Assembly (NCBI RefSeq): GCF_020682705.1
Contig: NZ_JAGTTN010000002.1
Coordinates: forward strand, 1-64,000
Length of the DNA: 64,000 bases
Origin: Microbacterium allomyrinae
GTDB lineage: Bacteria > Actinomycetota > Actinomycetes > Actinomycetales > Microbacteriaceae
Direction of reading: 5' to 3'
Position 1 is the first letter of the stretch; the number at the start of each line of letters is the position of its first letter. This document shows, in pieces, positions 38,325 to 47,388 of the stretch. The notes beneath the pieces are model-generated. The model searched no databases. It had not been told where the DNA came from and saw only the letters and a list, made by a program, of their open reading frames with translations. The position numbers and the translations under genes were made by a program.

Positions 38325-40009
38325 TGCCGTGGGTTCCGCAGTTCGAGGGCGATTTCCCGACGCTGGGCTGGCACGTCGCCGATCAGATGGCGGAGTACCT
38401 TGGCCGGCCGGACGCGGGCGACGATGACATCTTCGACCCGTTCATCCTCACGATCGAGCAGCAGGAGTACCTCAACGAGCTGTACCGGATCGATCCGCAC
38501 ACCTGTCGGCGCGTCATCCACCGTTCTTCCCTGATTCGTCCTCGAGGGTGGGGGAAGTCACCGTTCGTCGGCAGCATCATGATCGCCGAGGCGATCTTCG
38601 ACGTCGTGCCCGATGGGTGGGATGCCGAAGGGCAGCCGGTCGGCAAGCCCTGGTCGAAGGTCCGCACCCCGTACGTCGCGATCGCCGCGGTGTCGGAGGA
38701 GCAGACGAAGTACACGTGGGAGCCGCTGCTCGAGATGCTCCGCCAGGGGTCCGCGGTGGACGAGTTCAACCTCGACCCGATGGATTCGTTCGTCGCCCTC
38801 GAACGCGGCCGCATCTCCCCGGTCACGTCGTCGTCGACCACGAACAAGGGCGCCAAGAACGTCGCCGCATCGTTGGACCAGACCGAAACCTGGCTCAAGG
38901 GCAACGGGGGCATCAAGCTCGCCCAGGTGCTCCGCAACAACGCCACCAAGCTCGGCGGCGTGACGATCGAGACCCCGAACGCCTACGTGCTGGGAGAGCG
39001 CTCAGTGGCGGAGGCATCGTTCGGGTTCTGGGACGACATCCAGTCGGGCAAGTACAAGAACCTCGAGGACGTCCACTCGATCTACTTCGACCACCGCCCG
39101 GCGCCGGCGTCCACGAAGGTCGACGACATGGATTCGCTCGTGCACGGCCTTCGCGTCGCGTACGGGGACTCGGCAAAGCACCCCGACGGGTGCCTGCTGC
39201 ACGATCCGCCGTGCGCGCCGGGTTGGTTCGACGTGCACCGCGGCGCACTCGACTTCTTCGATACGTCCAACGACATCGCGGTGATGCGCGCCGACTTCCT
39301 CAACCAGGTTGACGCGGCCCGCGACGCCTACGTCTCTGATCCGGAGATCCGCGCGTGCATCCCGAAGGAGCCGAAGACGATCGGGCGAACCGAGCCGATC
39401 ACGCTCGGCTTCGACGGGTCTGAGGGGCGCAAAGACAAGCACATCGCCGACTCCACCGTGCTCATCGGCTACTCGGTGACGCAACGACACTTCTTCAAGC
39501 TCGGGATCTGGGAACAGCCGGACGGGCCTGCAGGTGAGGGCTGGCGGCCGCCGAAGCTGGAGATCGAGCAGACCGTGGCGAAGGCGTTCAAGGACTACAA
39601 CGTCGTCGGGTTCTACGCTGACCCGTCCGCCGGGTGGGCGGGCGAGGTGAAGCAGTGGGAGGCCGCGCATCACAAGCGGTTGAAGGCGAAGATGAGCGTC
39701 CCGGAGCCGATCCGGTGGCGGCAGAAGGACATCTCGCGCACGTGCGACACGTTCGACCAGCTGTACTCGGCGATCCGGCAGGTCGAGGTCACCTTCGACG
39801 GCGACCCGACCGTGATCGCGCATTTCCTCAACGCACGCCGCGATCCGCGGCGCGCGGGGTACGTGCTGAAGAAGGCCGACGACAACCAGGACTACGGCAA
39901 GATCGACGCGACCTACGGGGCCGCGTTCGCGTTCGCCGCCGGCAACGACGCACTCGGTAAGGGCGTCACCGCTCAGACCAACAGGCGGATGCCGCGACAG
40001 CTTCGATAG
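38324..40009 (+). CDS. terL: terminase large subunit
   Basis: A 561-aa ATPase-nuclease that drives DNA into the prohead. The Walker A-like motif is RPRGWGKS at residues 72-79, Walker B/catalytic Glu lies in ASLDQTETW, and the C-terminal RNase H-like nuclease shows LGFDGSEGRKDKH and GFYADPSAGWAGE. Residue order and size fit the family of HK97/lambda-like phages. The ATG at 38324 directly overlaps the small subunit stop. Confidence 0.93.
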   Translation: MPWVPQFEGDFPTLGWHVADQMAEYLGRPDAGDDDIFDPFILTIEQQEYLNELYRIDPHTCRRVIHRSSLIRPRGWGKSPFVGSIMIAEAIFDVVPDGWDAEGQPVGKPWSKVRTPYVAIAAVSEEQTKYTWEPLLEMLRQGSAVDEFNLDPMDSFVALERGRISPVTSSSTTNKGAKNVAASLDQTETWLKGNGGIKLAQVLRNNATKLGGVTIETPNAYVLGERSVAEASFGFWDDIQSGKYKNLEDVHSIYFDHRPAPASTKVDDMDSLVHGLRVAYGDSAKHPDGCLLHDPPCAPGWFDVHRGALDFFDTSNDIAVMRADFLNQVDAARDAYVSDPEIRACIPKEPKTIGRTEPITLGFDGSEGRKDKHIADSTVLIGYSVTQRHFFKLGIWEQPDGPAGEGWRPPKLEIEQTVAKAFKDYNVVGFYADPSAGWAGEVKQWEAAHHKRLKAKMSVPEPIRWRQKDISRTCDTFDQLYSAIRQVEVTFDGDPTVIAHFLNARRDPRRAGYVLKKADDNQDYGKIDATYGAAFAFAAGNDALGKGVTAQTNRRMPRQLR

Positions 40010-40018
40010 GGGGCCCAT

Positions 40019-41359
40019 ATGGCGACCACGCCCGAGCAGTGGCTCCCGATCCTCGCCAAGCGCCTGGATGCCCGGATGCCGGCCATCGTGCGGCTGCGGA
40101 AGTACTCCACGGACGGCGACGCACCGATGCCGGAGATGGGCAAGAACACCAAGAAGTCGTGGGAGGCGTTCCAGAAGAAGGCGCGCACCAACTACGGCGG
40201 GCTGGGGTGCCAGTCGCTCGCCGGCCGTATCGTCCCCAACGCTGTGCGGGTCGGCACCGCGCGCACCAGCCCCGCGATCGACGCGCTGCGGATCGTCTGG
40301 CGCGACAACCGCCTCGACGTCGTGTTCGCCGACGCGATCATGAACATGTTGTCGGTGCGGGTCGGTTACCTGGTGGTCGGCACCCGCGACGGGAAGCCGA
40401 TCATCACGTCGGAGACGCCGGAGAAGGTCATCACCGCGGCGGACCCGGCGCAGCCGTGGCGCTCCCGCGCCGCACTGCGCGCCTGGCGCGACCAGGACCT
40501 CGAGCGCGACTTCGCGCAGGTGTGGGTGCCCGGCGTCCGGCAGCGGTTCTCCCGGCCGGTGAAGACCGTCTCCGGGACCATTCGCGGGACGGTGGCGGGG
40601 GACTGGGAGCCGGACGGCGACCCCGAGGTGTTCGACGGCCCGGTGCCGGTGTACGCGCTCGAGAACGAGAACGGCATGGCCGAGTTCGAGCCGCACATCG
40701 ACGTCATCGACCGCATCAACCTCGGCAAGCTGCAGCGCCTGGTCGTCACCGCCTACCAGGCATTCAAGGCGCGTGCGCTGAAGAACCTGCCGGAGCAGGA
40801 CGATAACGGCAACGACATCGACTGGAGCAAACGACTCGACTTCGCCCCCGGCGCGCTCATCGACCTGCCCGAGGGCATCGACGTGTGGGAGTCCGGGGCC
40901 GTCGACATCACCCCGCTGCTGTCGGGCGAGAAGCAGGACGCCCGCGACTTCGCCGCCGTGATGCGCACCCCGATCGACGTGTTCCTGCCGGAGGGGCAGA
41001 ACCAGTCCGCCGCCGGCGCCAACAATGCGCACAAGGGCGAGATCCAGAAGGCCAAGAACCGCATCCAGCGGGCCCGCGGCCCTATGGAGGGCTCCCTGCT
41101 GGACGCGCTGCGGATCCTCGGCCTCGACGAGGGCGAGACCATCCAGGTGCTGTTCGAGTCCCCGGAGCACGTCTCGCTGACAGAGAAGGCCGCGGCCGCC
41201 GCGCAGGCCAAGGCCGCCGGCAAGTCGTCCCGCTGGATCGCGAAGAACATCTGGGGCATGTCCCCGGACGAGATCGACGAGGAAGAGGCCGACCTCGCCG
41301 CCGAGCAGCTGCAGACCCTCGCCCTGACTGGAGTGCCTGGTGGCGGCACCGAGTTCTGA
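40019..41359 (+). CDS. portal protein (SPP1 gp6-like)
   Basis: A 446-aa protein forming the dodecameric DNA channel. Features include YYGGLGCQSLAGRIVPNAV-like N-terminal region (NYGGLGCQSLAGRIVPNAVR), the central stem (INLGKLQRLVVTAYQAFKAR), the SGEKQDARDFAAVMRTPIDV crown and a C-terminal helix ending in an acidic tail. It follows terL by 9 bp and overlaps the MuF-like gene by 20 bp. Confidence 0.88.
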   Translation: MATTPEQWLPILAKRLDARMPAIVRLRKYSTDGDAPMPEMGKNTKKSWEAFQKKARTNYGGLGCQSLAGRIVPNAVRVGTARTSPAIDALRIVWRDNRLDVVFADAIMNMLSVRVGYLVVGTRDGKPIITSETPEKVITAADPAQPWRSRAALRAWRDQDLERDFAQVWVPGVRQRFSRPVKTVSGTIRGTVAGDWEPDGDPEVFDGPVPVYALENENGMAEFEPHIDVIDRINLGKLQRLVVTAYQAFKARALKNLPEQDDNGNDIDWSKRLDFAPGALIDLPEGIDVWESGAVDITPLLSGEKQDARDFAAVMRTPIDVFLPEGQNQSAAGANNAHKGEIQKAKNRIQRARGPMEGSLLDALRILGLDEGETIQVLFESPEHVSLTEKAAAAAQAKAAGKSSRWIAKNIWGMSPDEIDEEEADLAAEQLQTLALTGVPGGGTEF

Positions 41360-42188
41360 CCGGCTCACCCTCGCCTACATGCAACGCTCCACCGAGATCC
41401 GCAAACGCGTCCGCGCGTTCGCGGCCGCGCTCTGGGGCGCGTCCGCCTCGCTGCGCGACGCGGACGTCGACCGGCTCGTGGCCCGCATCATCCCGGTGGT
41501 GCAGGGCGGCCAGCTGCAGGTCGCGAACATCACGAACGCGTACATCCAGCGGCTCGCCGAACTCGAGGGCGTGACCGCCACCGCCACGGCCGTCAACCGC
41601 GACCAGGTGGTCGGCTACCGCGGCGTGCCTGCCGCCGACGTCTACCGGCGCCCCGCGGTCGCCACCTACGCGGCGCTCGCGGCCGGGAAGCCGTTCGAGA
41701 AGGCGCGCGCGGAGGGGCTGCACCGGCTCGAGTCGATCGTCACGACCGACATTCAGCAGGCCCGCACCCGGCAGGCGCGCGCCGGCTACGAGCAGACCGG
41801 GTTCGACTACACGCTGCGGGTGTTGTCCGGCGCGGAGAACTGCGCGCTGTGCGTGATCGCGTCGACGCAGCGCTATCACCTGTCCGACCTGCAGCCGATG
41901 CACCCCGGGTGCGACTGCGGCGAACGGGGCGTGAAGGCCGGCCGAGATCCCGGCCAGGTGATCGACGCCGACCTGCTGGAGCTCACGCACACGCAGATCG
42001 AGTCGAAGCTCGGCTACACCGACCGCAACGCCCGCGACCTGCTGCGCGGCAAGACCGACAGCCGCGGCCGGCCGATCTCGGACTTCACCGAGCTGATCGT
42101 GACCCGCGAGCACGGCGAGCTCGGCCCGACGCTGACATGGCGCTCGGACCAGTTCACCGCCGAAGCCGACATCGACGCACTCCACTGA
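41340..42188 (+). CDS. MuF-like minor head protein
   Basis: A 282-aa protein with the phage Mu F / SPP1 gp7 features: an N-terminal helical region, TTDIQQARTRQARAGYEQTG, and the Cys-rich CALCVIASTQRYHLSDLQPM followed by HPGCDCGERG. It probably sits in the head beside the portal and enters with DNA. GTG start inside the portal end. Then 73 bp without a gene. Confidence 0.85.
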   Translation: MAAPSSDRLTLAYMQRSTEIRKRVRAFAAALWGASASLRDADVDRLVARIIPVVQGGQLQVANITNAYIQRLAELEGVTATATAVNRDQVVGYRGVPAADVYRRPAVATYAALAAGKPFEKARAEGLHRLESIVTTDIQQARTRQARAGYEQTGFDYTLRVLSGAENCALCVIASTQRYHLSDLQPMHPGCDCGERGVKAGRDPGQVIDADLLELTHTQIESKLGYTDRNARDLLRGKTDSRGRPISDFTELIVTREHGELGPTLTWRSDQFTAEADIDALH

Positions 42189-42261
42189 CCTCCCGGCGCT
42201 GCCGGGTCGCGGCATCCCGAAACGGGCTGCCGATTCATCACTCCGAAACGGGGAAACCATC

Positions 42262-42759
42262 ATGCCCAAGACGCCCGAAGAGATCGCCGCCGAAGAGGCC
42301 GCCGCAAAGGCAGCCGCGGAGGCGGAGACACCCGAAGGCAAGCTCGCTGCGGCGCAGGCCGAGGTCGAGAAATGGAAGACGCTGTCTCGTAAGAACGAGG
42401 ACCAGGCCAAATCCAACGCCGACAAGGCCAAGAAGTTCGACGAGCTCGAGGAAGCGAACAAGACCGAGCAGGAGAAACTCCTCGCCCGGGCCGAGTCCGC
42501 CGAGAAGAAGCTCGCCGACCGTGACGCGAAGGATGCCGCAGCCGCAACGGCAGCGGAGGTCGCGAAGGTGAAGGGTGTGCCCGTCGAGGCGCTCCGCGGG
42601 ACCACCCGCGAAGAGCTCGAGGCGCACGCTGACGCCCTCGCCGCCATCCTCCCGAAGAAGCCGCCCGCACCGTCCGCAGACGGCCAGGGCGAAGGCGAAA
42701 AGATCGGCGCCGGCGAGATGTCGGCCGACGACATCGTCACGGCGGCAACCGCCCGCTGA
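42262..42759 (+). CDS. capsid scaffolding protein
   Basis: A 165-aa, highly charged, helical protein (AEEAAAKAAAEAETPEGKLA, EEANKTEQEKLLARAESAEK) with a coiled-coil core and a Pro-rich C-terminus. Position between MuF and the major capsid protein and composition are those of a scaffold directing procapsid assembly. Its ATG is preceded by GAAACGGGGAAACC. Confidence 0.87.
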   Translation: MPKTPEEIAAEEAAAKAAAEAETPEGKLAAAQAEVEKWKTLSRKNEDQAKSNADKAKKFDELEEANKTEQEKLLARAESAEKKLADRDAKDAAAATAAEVAKVKGVPVEALRGTTREELEAHADALAAILPKKPPAPSADGQGEGEKIGAGEMSADDIVTAATAR

Positions 42760-42827
42760 GACATCCCCCGTAGACGTTCGCCACGAACTCTCACGGGTCC
42801 AACCACACCCACCGAAAGGGGTACATC

Positions 42828-44072
42828 GTGGCGAACATCTTCGTGAAGGGGCAGAAGCTCGCGGCCACCGCGCTCGGACTGCTCCGCAAGCAGGTGAAGG
42901 CCCCGGGCCTGTTCACCTACAAGTTCGGCATCGCCGACTTCAAGGGCGCCGAGGGCGACACCGTGATGGTGAAGCGGCCGGCGGTCCTCGTCGCGCGAGA
43001 AAAGCCTTGGCGCGGCGACGACGCGATCGTCGTCGATCGGATCGCCAACTCCAAGATCGCCGTCGTCCTCAACCGGCACATCTACAGCGCAGTCGCGCTG
43101 TCGCCCGAGGAGGAGACGCTCGACGAGATCGAGTACGTCCGCGACGTCCAGGCACCGCAGGTGCAGGCGGTTCTCGATTTCATCGAGAACATCATCGTGG
43201 GCGTGCTGCGTGCCGCATCGTTCGTGTTCGGCGTCACGTTCAATCCGGCATCGGCCGCGGCCGTCGAGAACGACGCACGTAAGGTCGCGATCCGCGCTCG
43301 CAAGCTCGCGCAGAAGGCGCACTGGCCGCTCACAGGTCGGTACTGGCTCGTCGGCGCGGATGTCTCCGAGGCGATCGCCACGCACGACAAGCTGCTCGAG
43401 GTGGACGCTTCCGGCCTGCCCGAGGCTCTCCGAGAAGGTGTCGTGGGCAAGCTCGGCGGCTGGATCATTGTCGAGCTCGATGCGCTCGGCGACACGGAGT
43501 CGTTCTTCGTGCACGAGACGGCGATCGCGATCGCGAACGTCGCGCCGGCAGTGCCCAACGGCGTCGCGAAGGGTGGTGGCGTCGCGGCTGGCAATGGCCT
43601 GGCCGTCACGCAGCTGTGGGACTACGACAGCGACCTTCTGAAGGACCGCTCGGTCGTCCACGCGTTCGCCGGTGCCACGCCGGTGCTCGACCCGGAGCAG
43701 GACCCCGCCACTGGGGCCATCGTCCGTGACGAGAACGATGCGGTCGTGCTGAAGTTCCAGCGTGCGATCAAGGTCACCTTCGGCGCAGGCGGCGCGGAGA
43801 AGGCGACCTACACGCTCACCATCACGGGCGCCCCCACGGGTGGCACGTTCACGGTGACCGTCGACGGGCAGACGACCGACGCGATCGCGTACAACGCGTC
43901 GAACGCGACCATCGCGGCGGAGATCAACGAGCTCACCGGAGTGTCGGGTGCCGTCGTCTCCGGTGGCGCGTTCCCGGCCAACGTGAAGACCCTCACGCTC
44001 AACGAGCGTGTCGTGGTCTCCGCGACCGGGTCGTTCACCGGCGGCAGCACGCCCGCCATCGCGGTCGCCTGA
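42828..44072 (+). CDS. major capsid protein with C-terminal decoration-like domain
   Basis: A 414-aa coat protein of the P22-coat type (MANIFVKGQKLAATALGLLR, GDTVMVKRPAVLVAREKPWR, YWLVGADVSEAIATHDKLLE). Residues from about 322 (KATYTLTITGAPTGGTFTVT, TTDAIAYNASNATIAAEINE) form an added beta-rich domain as found in phage head and tail proteins that is probably exposed on the capsid surface. AAAGGGG stands upstream of the ATG. Confidence 0.88.
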   Translation: MANIFVKGQKLAATALGLLRKQVKAPGLFTYKFGIADFKGAEGDTVMVKRPAVLVAREKPWRGDDAIVVDRIANSKIAVVLNRHIYSAVALSPEEETLDEIEYVRDVQAPQVQAVLDFIENIIVGVLRAASFVFGVTFNPASAAAVENDARKVAIRARKLAQKAHWPLTGRYWLVGADVSEAIATHDKLLEVDASGLPEALREGVVGKLGGWIIVELDALGDTESFFVHETAIAIANVAPAVPNGVAKGGGVAAGNGLAVTQLWDYDSDLLKDRSVVHAFAGATPVLDPEQDPATGAIVRDENDAVVLKFQRAIKVTFGAGGAEKATYTLTITGAPTGGTFTVTVDGQTTDAIAYNASNATIAAEINELTGVSGAVVSGGAFPANVKTLTLNERVVVSATGSFTGGSTPAIAVA

Positions 44073-44099
44073 TCGCAACCATCTGAGAGGAGTCAGGGC

Positions 44100-44684
44100 A
44101 TGGCTGAGACCTACACCCCGCTCGCGACGTCGGAGAACGTCGTAGCGGCGCTCGGCCGTGCCCTGACCGCCTCCGAGCAGCAGGGCGTCGACGCGAAGCT
44201 CGCGAAGGCGTCCGAACTGTTCCGCGACGCGGCTCGACGCACCTTCACCCCCGGGCGCCGCACCATGCGGCTGAAGATCCACGGCGACGAGGTGCGGCTT
44301 CCCGAGATTCCCGTCGTGACGGTTCACACAGTCACTGACGACGCCGGCGCGGCGGTCGGCTACTCGCTGTTCGAGAACGTCCTCACCGTGGCGCACTGCT
44401 CGCAGGCGTTCGTGCGGGTGGACTACAGCTTCGGATCCGTAACGGTGCCCGAGCTCGCGAAGACCACGGTCGCCGAGATGGTCGCCCGCACCTACGACGT
44501 CGACAAGCGCGCCCGCGCCGGCATGACCCAGTTTCAGCAGACCGCCGGGCCCTTCCAGGAGGGCGGCACGTTCGCGGCCTGGGCCGTCGGTGGCCAGGTG
44601 CTGCTCTCGCCGGCCGACGCGGCTGCTGCGCAGTCGTTCCGCCCGCCGCGGCTCCCGTCGACGGTGGTGCTGCGTGGAAGGTGA
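44100..44684 (+). CDS. head-tail connector (adaptor) protein
   Basis: A 194-aa protein (SENVVAALGRALTASEQQGV; EVRLPEIPVVTVHTVTDDAG; FVRVDYSFGSVTVPELAKTT) of the gp15/HK97 gp6 type that binds beneath the portal. It follows the capsid gene after a 27-bp gap with GAGAGGAGT and overlaps the next gene by 11 bp. Confidence 0.8.
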   Translation: MAETYTPLATSENVVAALGRALTASEQQGVDAKLAKASELFRDAARRTFTPGRRTMRLKIHGDEVRLPEIPVVTVHTVTDDAGAAVGYSLFENVLTVAHCSQAFVRVDYSFGSVTVPELAKTTVAEMVARTYDVDKRARAGMTQFQQTAGPFQEGGTFAAWAVGGQVLLSPADAAAAQSFRPPRLPSTVVLRGR

Positions 44685-45006
44685 GACCGTCGTCGTCCGC
44701 CGGCGCACCCAGACCGGCACCAACAGGCACAACCAGCCGATCTACGACTGGCAGCCCGAGGACGTCGACAACGTCCTCGTGGCCCCCGGCCCTCGTGCCG
44801 ACCTCGGTGAGGATCGCCGCCCTGATGGCACCACGATCGCGTGGACGCTCTACTTCCCGAAGACATTCACCGGGTCGCTCCGCGGCGCCCAGATCAGTGT
44901 GCGCGGCGAGCCGCCCGCGCCGGTCATCGGCGACCCGAAGCCCTACCCCGACGACACTCCGACCGAATGGAACATGCCGGTCGAGCTGGAACGCACCGAC
45001 GGATAG
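44674..45006 (+). CDS. head closure (stopper) protein
   Basis: A 110-aa beta-rich protein (GTG start) with TVVVRRRTQTGTNRHNQPIY and DVDNVLVAPGPRADLGEDRR, typical of SPP1 gp16-like stoppers that close the portal after packaging. The assignment rests mostly on position and size. Confidence 0.75.
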   Translation: MEGETVVVRRRTQTGTNRHNQPIYDWQPEDVDNVLVAPGPRADLGEDRRPDGTTIAWTLYFPKTFTGSLRGAQISVRGEPPAPVIGDPKPYPDDTPTEWNMPVELERTDG

Positions 45007-45021
45007 CGAGGAGGAACCCCC

Positions 45022-45255
45022 ATGACTGCTCAGGTGAAGGTGAACCTCCGGGGCCTGAACCAGCTCATGCGCTCCGAGCCGGTACAGGCCATCGTCGACG
45101 CCGAGGGCCGCCGGATCGCGGCCGCCGCCGGCCCCGACTTCGAGTACAAGCCGCTCCCGCACCGCTGGATGGCGCGCGGGTTCGTGCAGCCCGCGAACGC
45201 CCGTGGCGCTCGCGAGCAGGCACGCAATGCCGTGCTCGAGCGAGCGATCTCCTGA
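45022..45255 (+). CDS. head-tail joining protein
   Basis: A 77-aa protein (MTAQVKVNLRGLNQLMRSEP, helical C-terminus EQARNAVLERAIS) with GAGGAGGAA before the ATG. It resembles the short HK97 gp10/minor capsid class. Its last base overlaps the next ATG. Confidence 0.7.
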   Translation: MTAQVKVNLRGLNQLMRSEPVQAIVDAEGRRIAAAAGPDFEYKPLPHRWMARGFVQPANARGAREQARNAVLERAIS

Positions 45256-45653
45256 TGGGGATCGTGCTGGCCTCCGCACTCGTTCCGACGCGGTTCGTCG
45301 ACGTCGAGGTGCTGGTGCTGGACTTCCTCACCGCCAGGATCGACGCGCCCGTTCACACCACCGTCCCGGCAGAGCGTCCGGCCCGGTTCGTTCGGCTGTG
45401 GCGCAATGGCGGCGCGGCCGCGAACCGCATCGTTGACCGGCCACAGGTCACCGTCGAGGCATGGTCCACCGATTCCGCGGATGCTGCCGATCTCGCGAAT
45501 CGCTGCCGCGATCTGCTGCTCGGCGCGTACACGCCGATGACGCTCGTGCGCGGCGTCACCGAGGTCTCCGGACCGTACTCGACGCCCGACCCGGACACCG
45601 AGACCCCGCGGTACCGGTTCACGGTGCAGCTGACCGTCCGCGCCAAGCGCTGA
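45255..45653 (+). CDS. tail completion/terminator protein
   Basis: A 132-aa protein (VEVLVLDFLTARIDAPVHTT; PQVTVEAWSTDSADAADLAN; YRFTVQLTVRAKR) with the alpha/beta layout of lambda gpU/SPP1 gp17-like tail terminators. It stands just before the tail tube gene; 45654-45762 holds no gene. Confidence 0.75.
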   Translation: MGIVLASALVPTRFVDVEVLVLDFLTARIDAPVHTTVPAERPARFVRLWRNGGAAANRIVDRPQVTVEAWSTDSADAADLANRCRDLLLGAYTPMTLVRGVTEVSGPYSTPDPDTETPRYRFTVQLTVRAKR

Positions 45654-45762
45654 CACAACGACACAGCCCGCCCCGACCACAGTGGCCGGGCGGAGATCTC
45701 CCCGGCGAGGTGTCGGGGGCCATCGCCGGTCATGCCCGGCTCCACACGAAAGAGACACACAC

Positions 45763-46317
45763 ATGACCGTGAACGCAGAGCTCGCCCGCATCTACGGCGG
45801 GGATGCCGATGCCATCCACCTTGCCCCGTTCGGGACCACGCTGCCCACGACCATCACCGGCGCGCTCGACGAGGCGTTCGAGGACGTCGGGTGGCTGCAC
45901 TCCGACGGTGTCACCGAGCAGCTCACCGGCTCGGTGAACAAGACCCGTGGCCACCAGGGGCAGGCAGTCGTCCGCACCCGGGTCAGCGAGTCCGGAACAA
46001 CTCTCACGTTCCACGCGCTCGAAACCAAGGCGCAGACGCAGTCGCTGCGCTACCACGAGAAGTCGGTCGCTGTCGCTGCCGGCGTCCGCACCGTCACTCG
46101 CGGTCCCGGCCAGCGCGTCGCCGTCCGCACCGCCGTCATCGACTTCTTCGACGCCGACGACGACGACGTGCAGGAGCGTCTCATCATCCCGCGCTTCGAG
46201 ATCGTGCAGAACGGCGATCGTGTCTACGGCGGCACCGACATCGCAGGCTTCCCGTTCCTCGGCGAGATCATCGGCGACTACACGCACCTGTCGACCGACG
46301 TCGAAGGCGCCGCCTGA
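45763..46317 (+). CDS. major tail (tube) protein
   Basis: A 184-aa protein with IHLAPFGTTLPTTITGALDE, FEDVGWLHSDGVTEQLTGSV and RFEIVQNGDRVYGGTDIAGF, the pattern of siphoviral tail-tube proteins in actinophages. It polymerises around the tape measure. The ATG is preceded by AAGAGACA. Confidence 0.88.
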   Translation: MTVNAELARIYGGDADAIHLAPFGTTLPTTITGALDEAFEDVGWLHSDGVTEQLTGSVNKTRGHQGQAVVRTRVSESGTTLTFHALETKAQTQSLRYHEKSVAVAAGVRTVTRGPGQRVAVRTAVIDFFDADDDDVQERLIIPRFEIVQNGDRVYGGTDIAGFPFLGEIIGDYTHLSTDVEGAA

Positions 46318-46514
46318 TGGCCGCGAGGAAGCCGGCCAAGCGGGCGGCTGACTTCGACCGCAGCGCTCCGCACCGACTCGACCAGTTCGGGCGCCCGCAC
46401 GCGCTCAGCGCCGCCGAAGCCGAGGCGATCGCCCAGCCCAGGGCGAACCTGCCGGCGCTGCCCGTCGAGGCGAAGCGTCCGGCCGCGCCGCCGGCCATCG
46501 AGGCCGCCGAGTAG
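46317..46514 (+). CDS. small tail-region protein
   Basis: A 65-aa basic, Ala/Pro-rich protein (MAARKPAKRAADFDRSAPHR) whose ATG overlaps the stop of the tail tube gene by 1 bp. No function recognised; possibly a tail-assembly accessory. The next 87 bp hold no gene. Confidence 0.55.
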   Translation: MAARKPAKRAADFDRSAPHRLDQFGRPHALSAAEAEAIAQPRANLPALPVEAKRPAAPPAIEAAE

Positions 46515-46601
46515 CACCAGACCGGTGGGCGGAGTCACCTCCGACGGCTCCGCCCACCTCACACCAAACCCGCAGTCGGAGATCAGTCGGAGGAGACAAC
46601 C

Positions 46602-46973
46602 ATGGCCAACGTGCCAGCAGGGGCGAAGACCCCCGAAGACCACAAGCCGAAGACCGCGAAGCCGGAGAAGATCACCGTCACCGTCGGTGAGGGCGACGAC
46701 GCGCGCGAGCTGCCCGCGCTGCGCGTCACCGTGCACGACATCGAGGTCACCGTGCTTGAGGAAGCGCTGAACGACTTCGAGGTGCTCGATCAGTCTGCGC
46801 AGCTGCAGGATCGCAACGCGGCTGCGTTCCCGCGGCTGCTGCGGCTGCTGGTCGGCGACGATGACTGGCGCCGCATCCTCGACGAGCTGCGCGGCGTGAA
46901 CGGCCGCGTCGCTGTCGAAGACGGTGTCGCGTTCGTTTCCGACCTGATGCAGGCACTGAACCCAAACTCGTGA
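46602..46973 (+). CDS. tail assembly chaperone, upstream part (gpG-like)
   Basis: A 123-aa acidic protein (KITVTVGEGDDARELPALRV; LEEALNDFEVLDQSAQLQDR; FPRLLRLLVGDDDWRRILDE) of the siphoviral chaperone family that coats the tape measure before tube assembly. Near its stop is the slippery heptamer C CCA AAC (46961-46967) in the correct frame, from which a -1 shift continues into the next gene. GGAGGAGA lies before the ATG. Confidence 0.85.
   Translation: MANVPAGAKTPEDHKPKTAKPEKITVTVGEGDDARELPALRVTVHDIEVTVLEEALNDFEVLDQSAQLQDRNAAAFPRLLRLLVGDDDWRRILDELRGVNGRVAVEDGVAFVSDLMQALNPNS
46961..46967 (+). promoter_or_regulatory. programmed -1 ribosomal frameshift site
   Basis: C CCA AAC is read in phase by the upstream chaperone gene (AAC CCA AAC TCG TGA). 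A -1 slip gives CTC GTG AGC and continues straight into the downstream chaperone, making a G-GT fusion as in lambda. The motif matches X XXY YYZ exactly. Confidence 0.78.
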
Positions 46974-47374
46974 GCCTGGTGGGCGCCCTCGTCGAGCACG
47001 AGGGTGCCCTCCGGGCATCTCTGCAAGCGGTGTACGGACTCCGGCTGCGTCCGGGTGGCCGCACCGAACCCGCACGGACCCTGTCTGAGCTCACTGACCT
47101 CGTTGCAGGGCTGCCGCCCGGGTGCGCGCTGTGGCGTGCGGCCGGCGGCGCGGTCGCCCTCACCGATGAGTCGATGCTGCTGCGCGAAGCGATCTACCGG
47201 CTCGAGGTTCTCGACTGGCACGCCCACAACCCAAAGGGCGCTCAGCCGAAGCGGATCGAGCTGCCCAAGCCCGCCCATGAGGCGCGTGCCGAGGAAGCGA
47301 AGCAGAACGCCAAGGCCGAGGCGTACGCGCGACGGCAGGCACGACGCGCGGCCCGCGAGGCGGACACCGGGTAA
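46970..47374 (+). CDS. tail assembly chaperone, downstream part (gpT-like)
   Basis: A 134-aa region (SLVGALVEHEGALRASLQAV; MLLREAIYRLEVLDWHAHNP) with a very basic Ala/Arg-rich C-terminus. It can start at GTG 46970 (GTGA overlap) but is most probably made mainly as a -1 frameshift extension of the upstream chaperone. It ends 14 bp before the tape measure gene, as normal for the G/T pair. Confidence 0.82.
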   Translation: MSLVGALVEHEGALRASLQAVYGLRLRPGGRTEPARTLSELTDLVAGLPPGCALWRAAGGAVALTDESMLLREAIYRLEVLDWHAHNPKGAQPKRIELPKPAHEARAEEAKQNAKAEAYARRQARRAAREADTG

Positions 47375-47388
47375 AGGAGGAGGCGGGA

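Noticed and set aside
41082..44732. A 1216-codon open frame on the minus strand opposite the portal to connector genes
   Set aside because: It opposes well-recognised head genes with normal codon bias and start signals; its sequence is Arg/Gly/Asp-rich and typical of antisense frames in GC-rich DNA.
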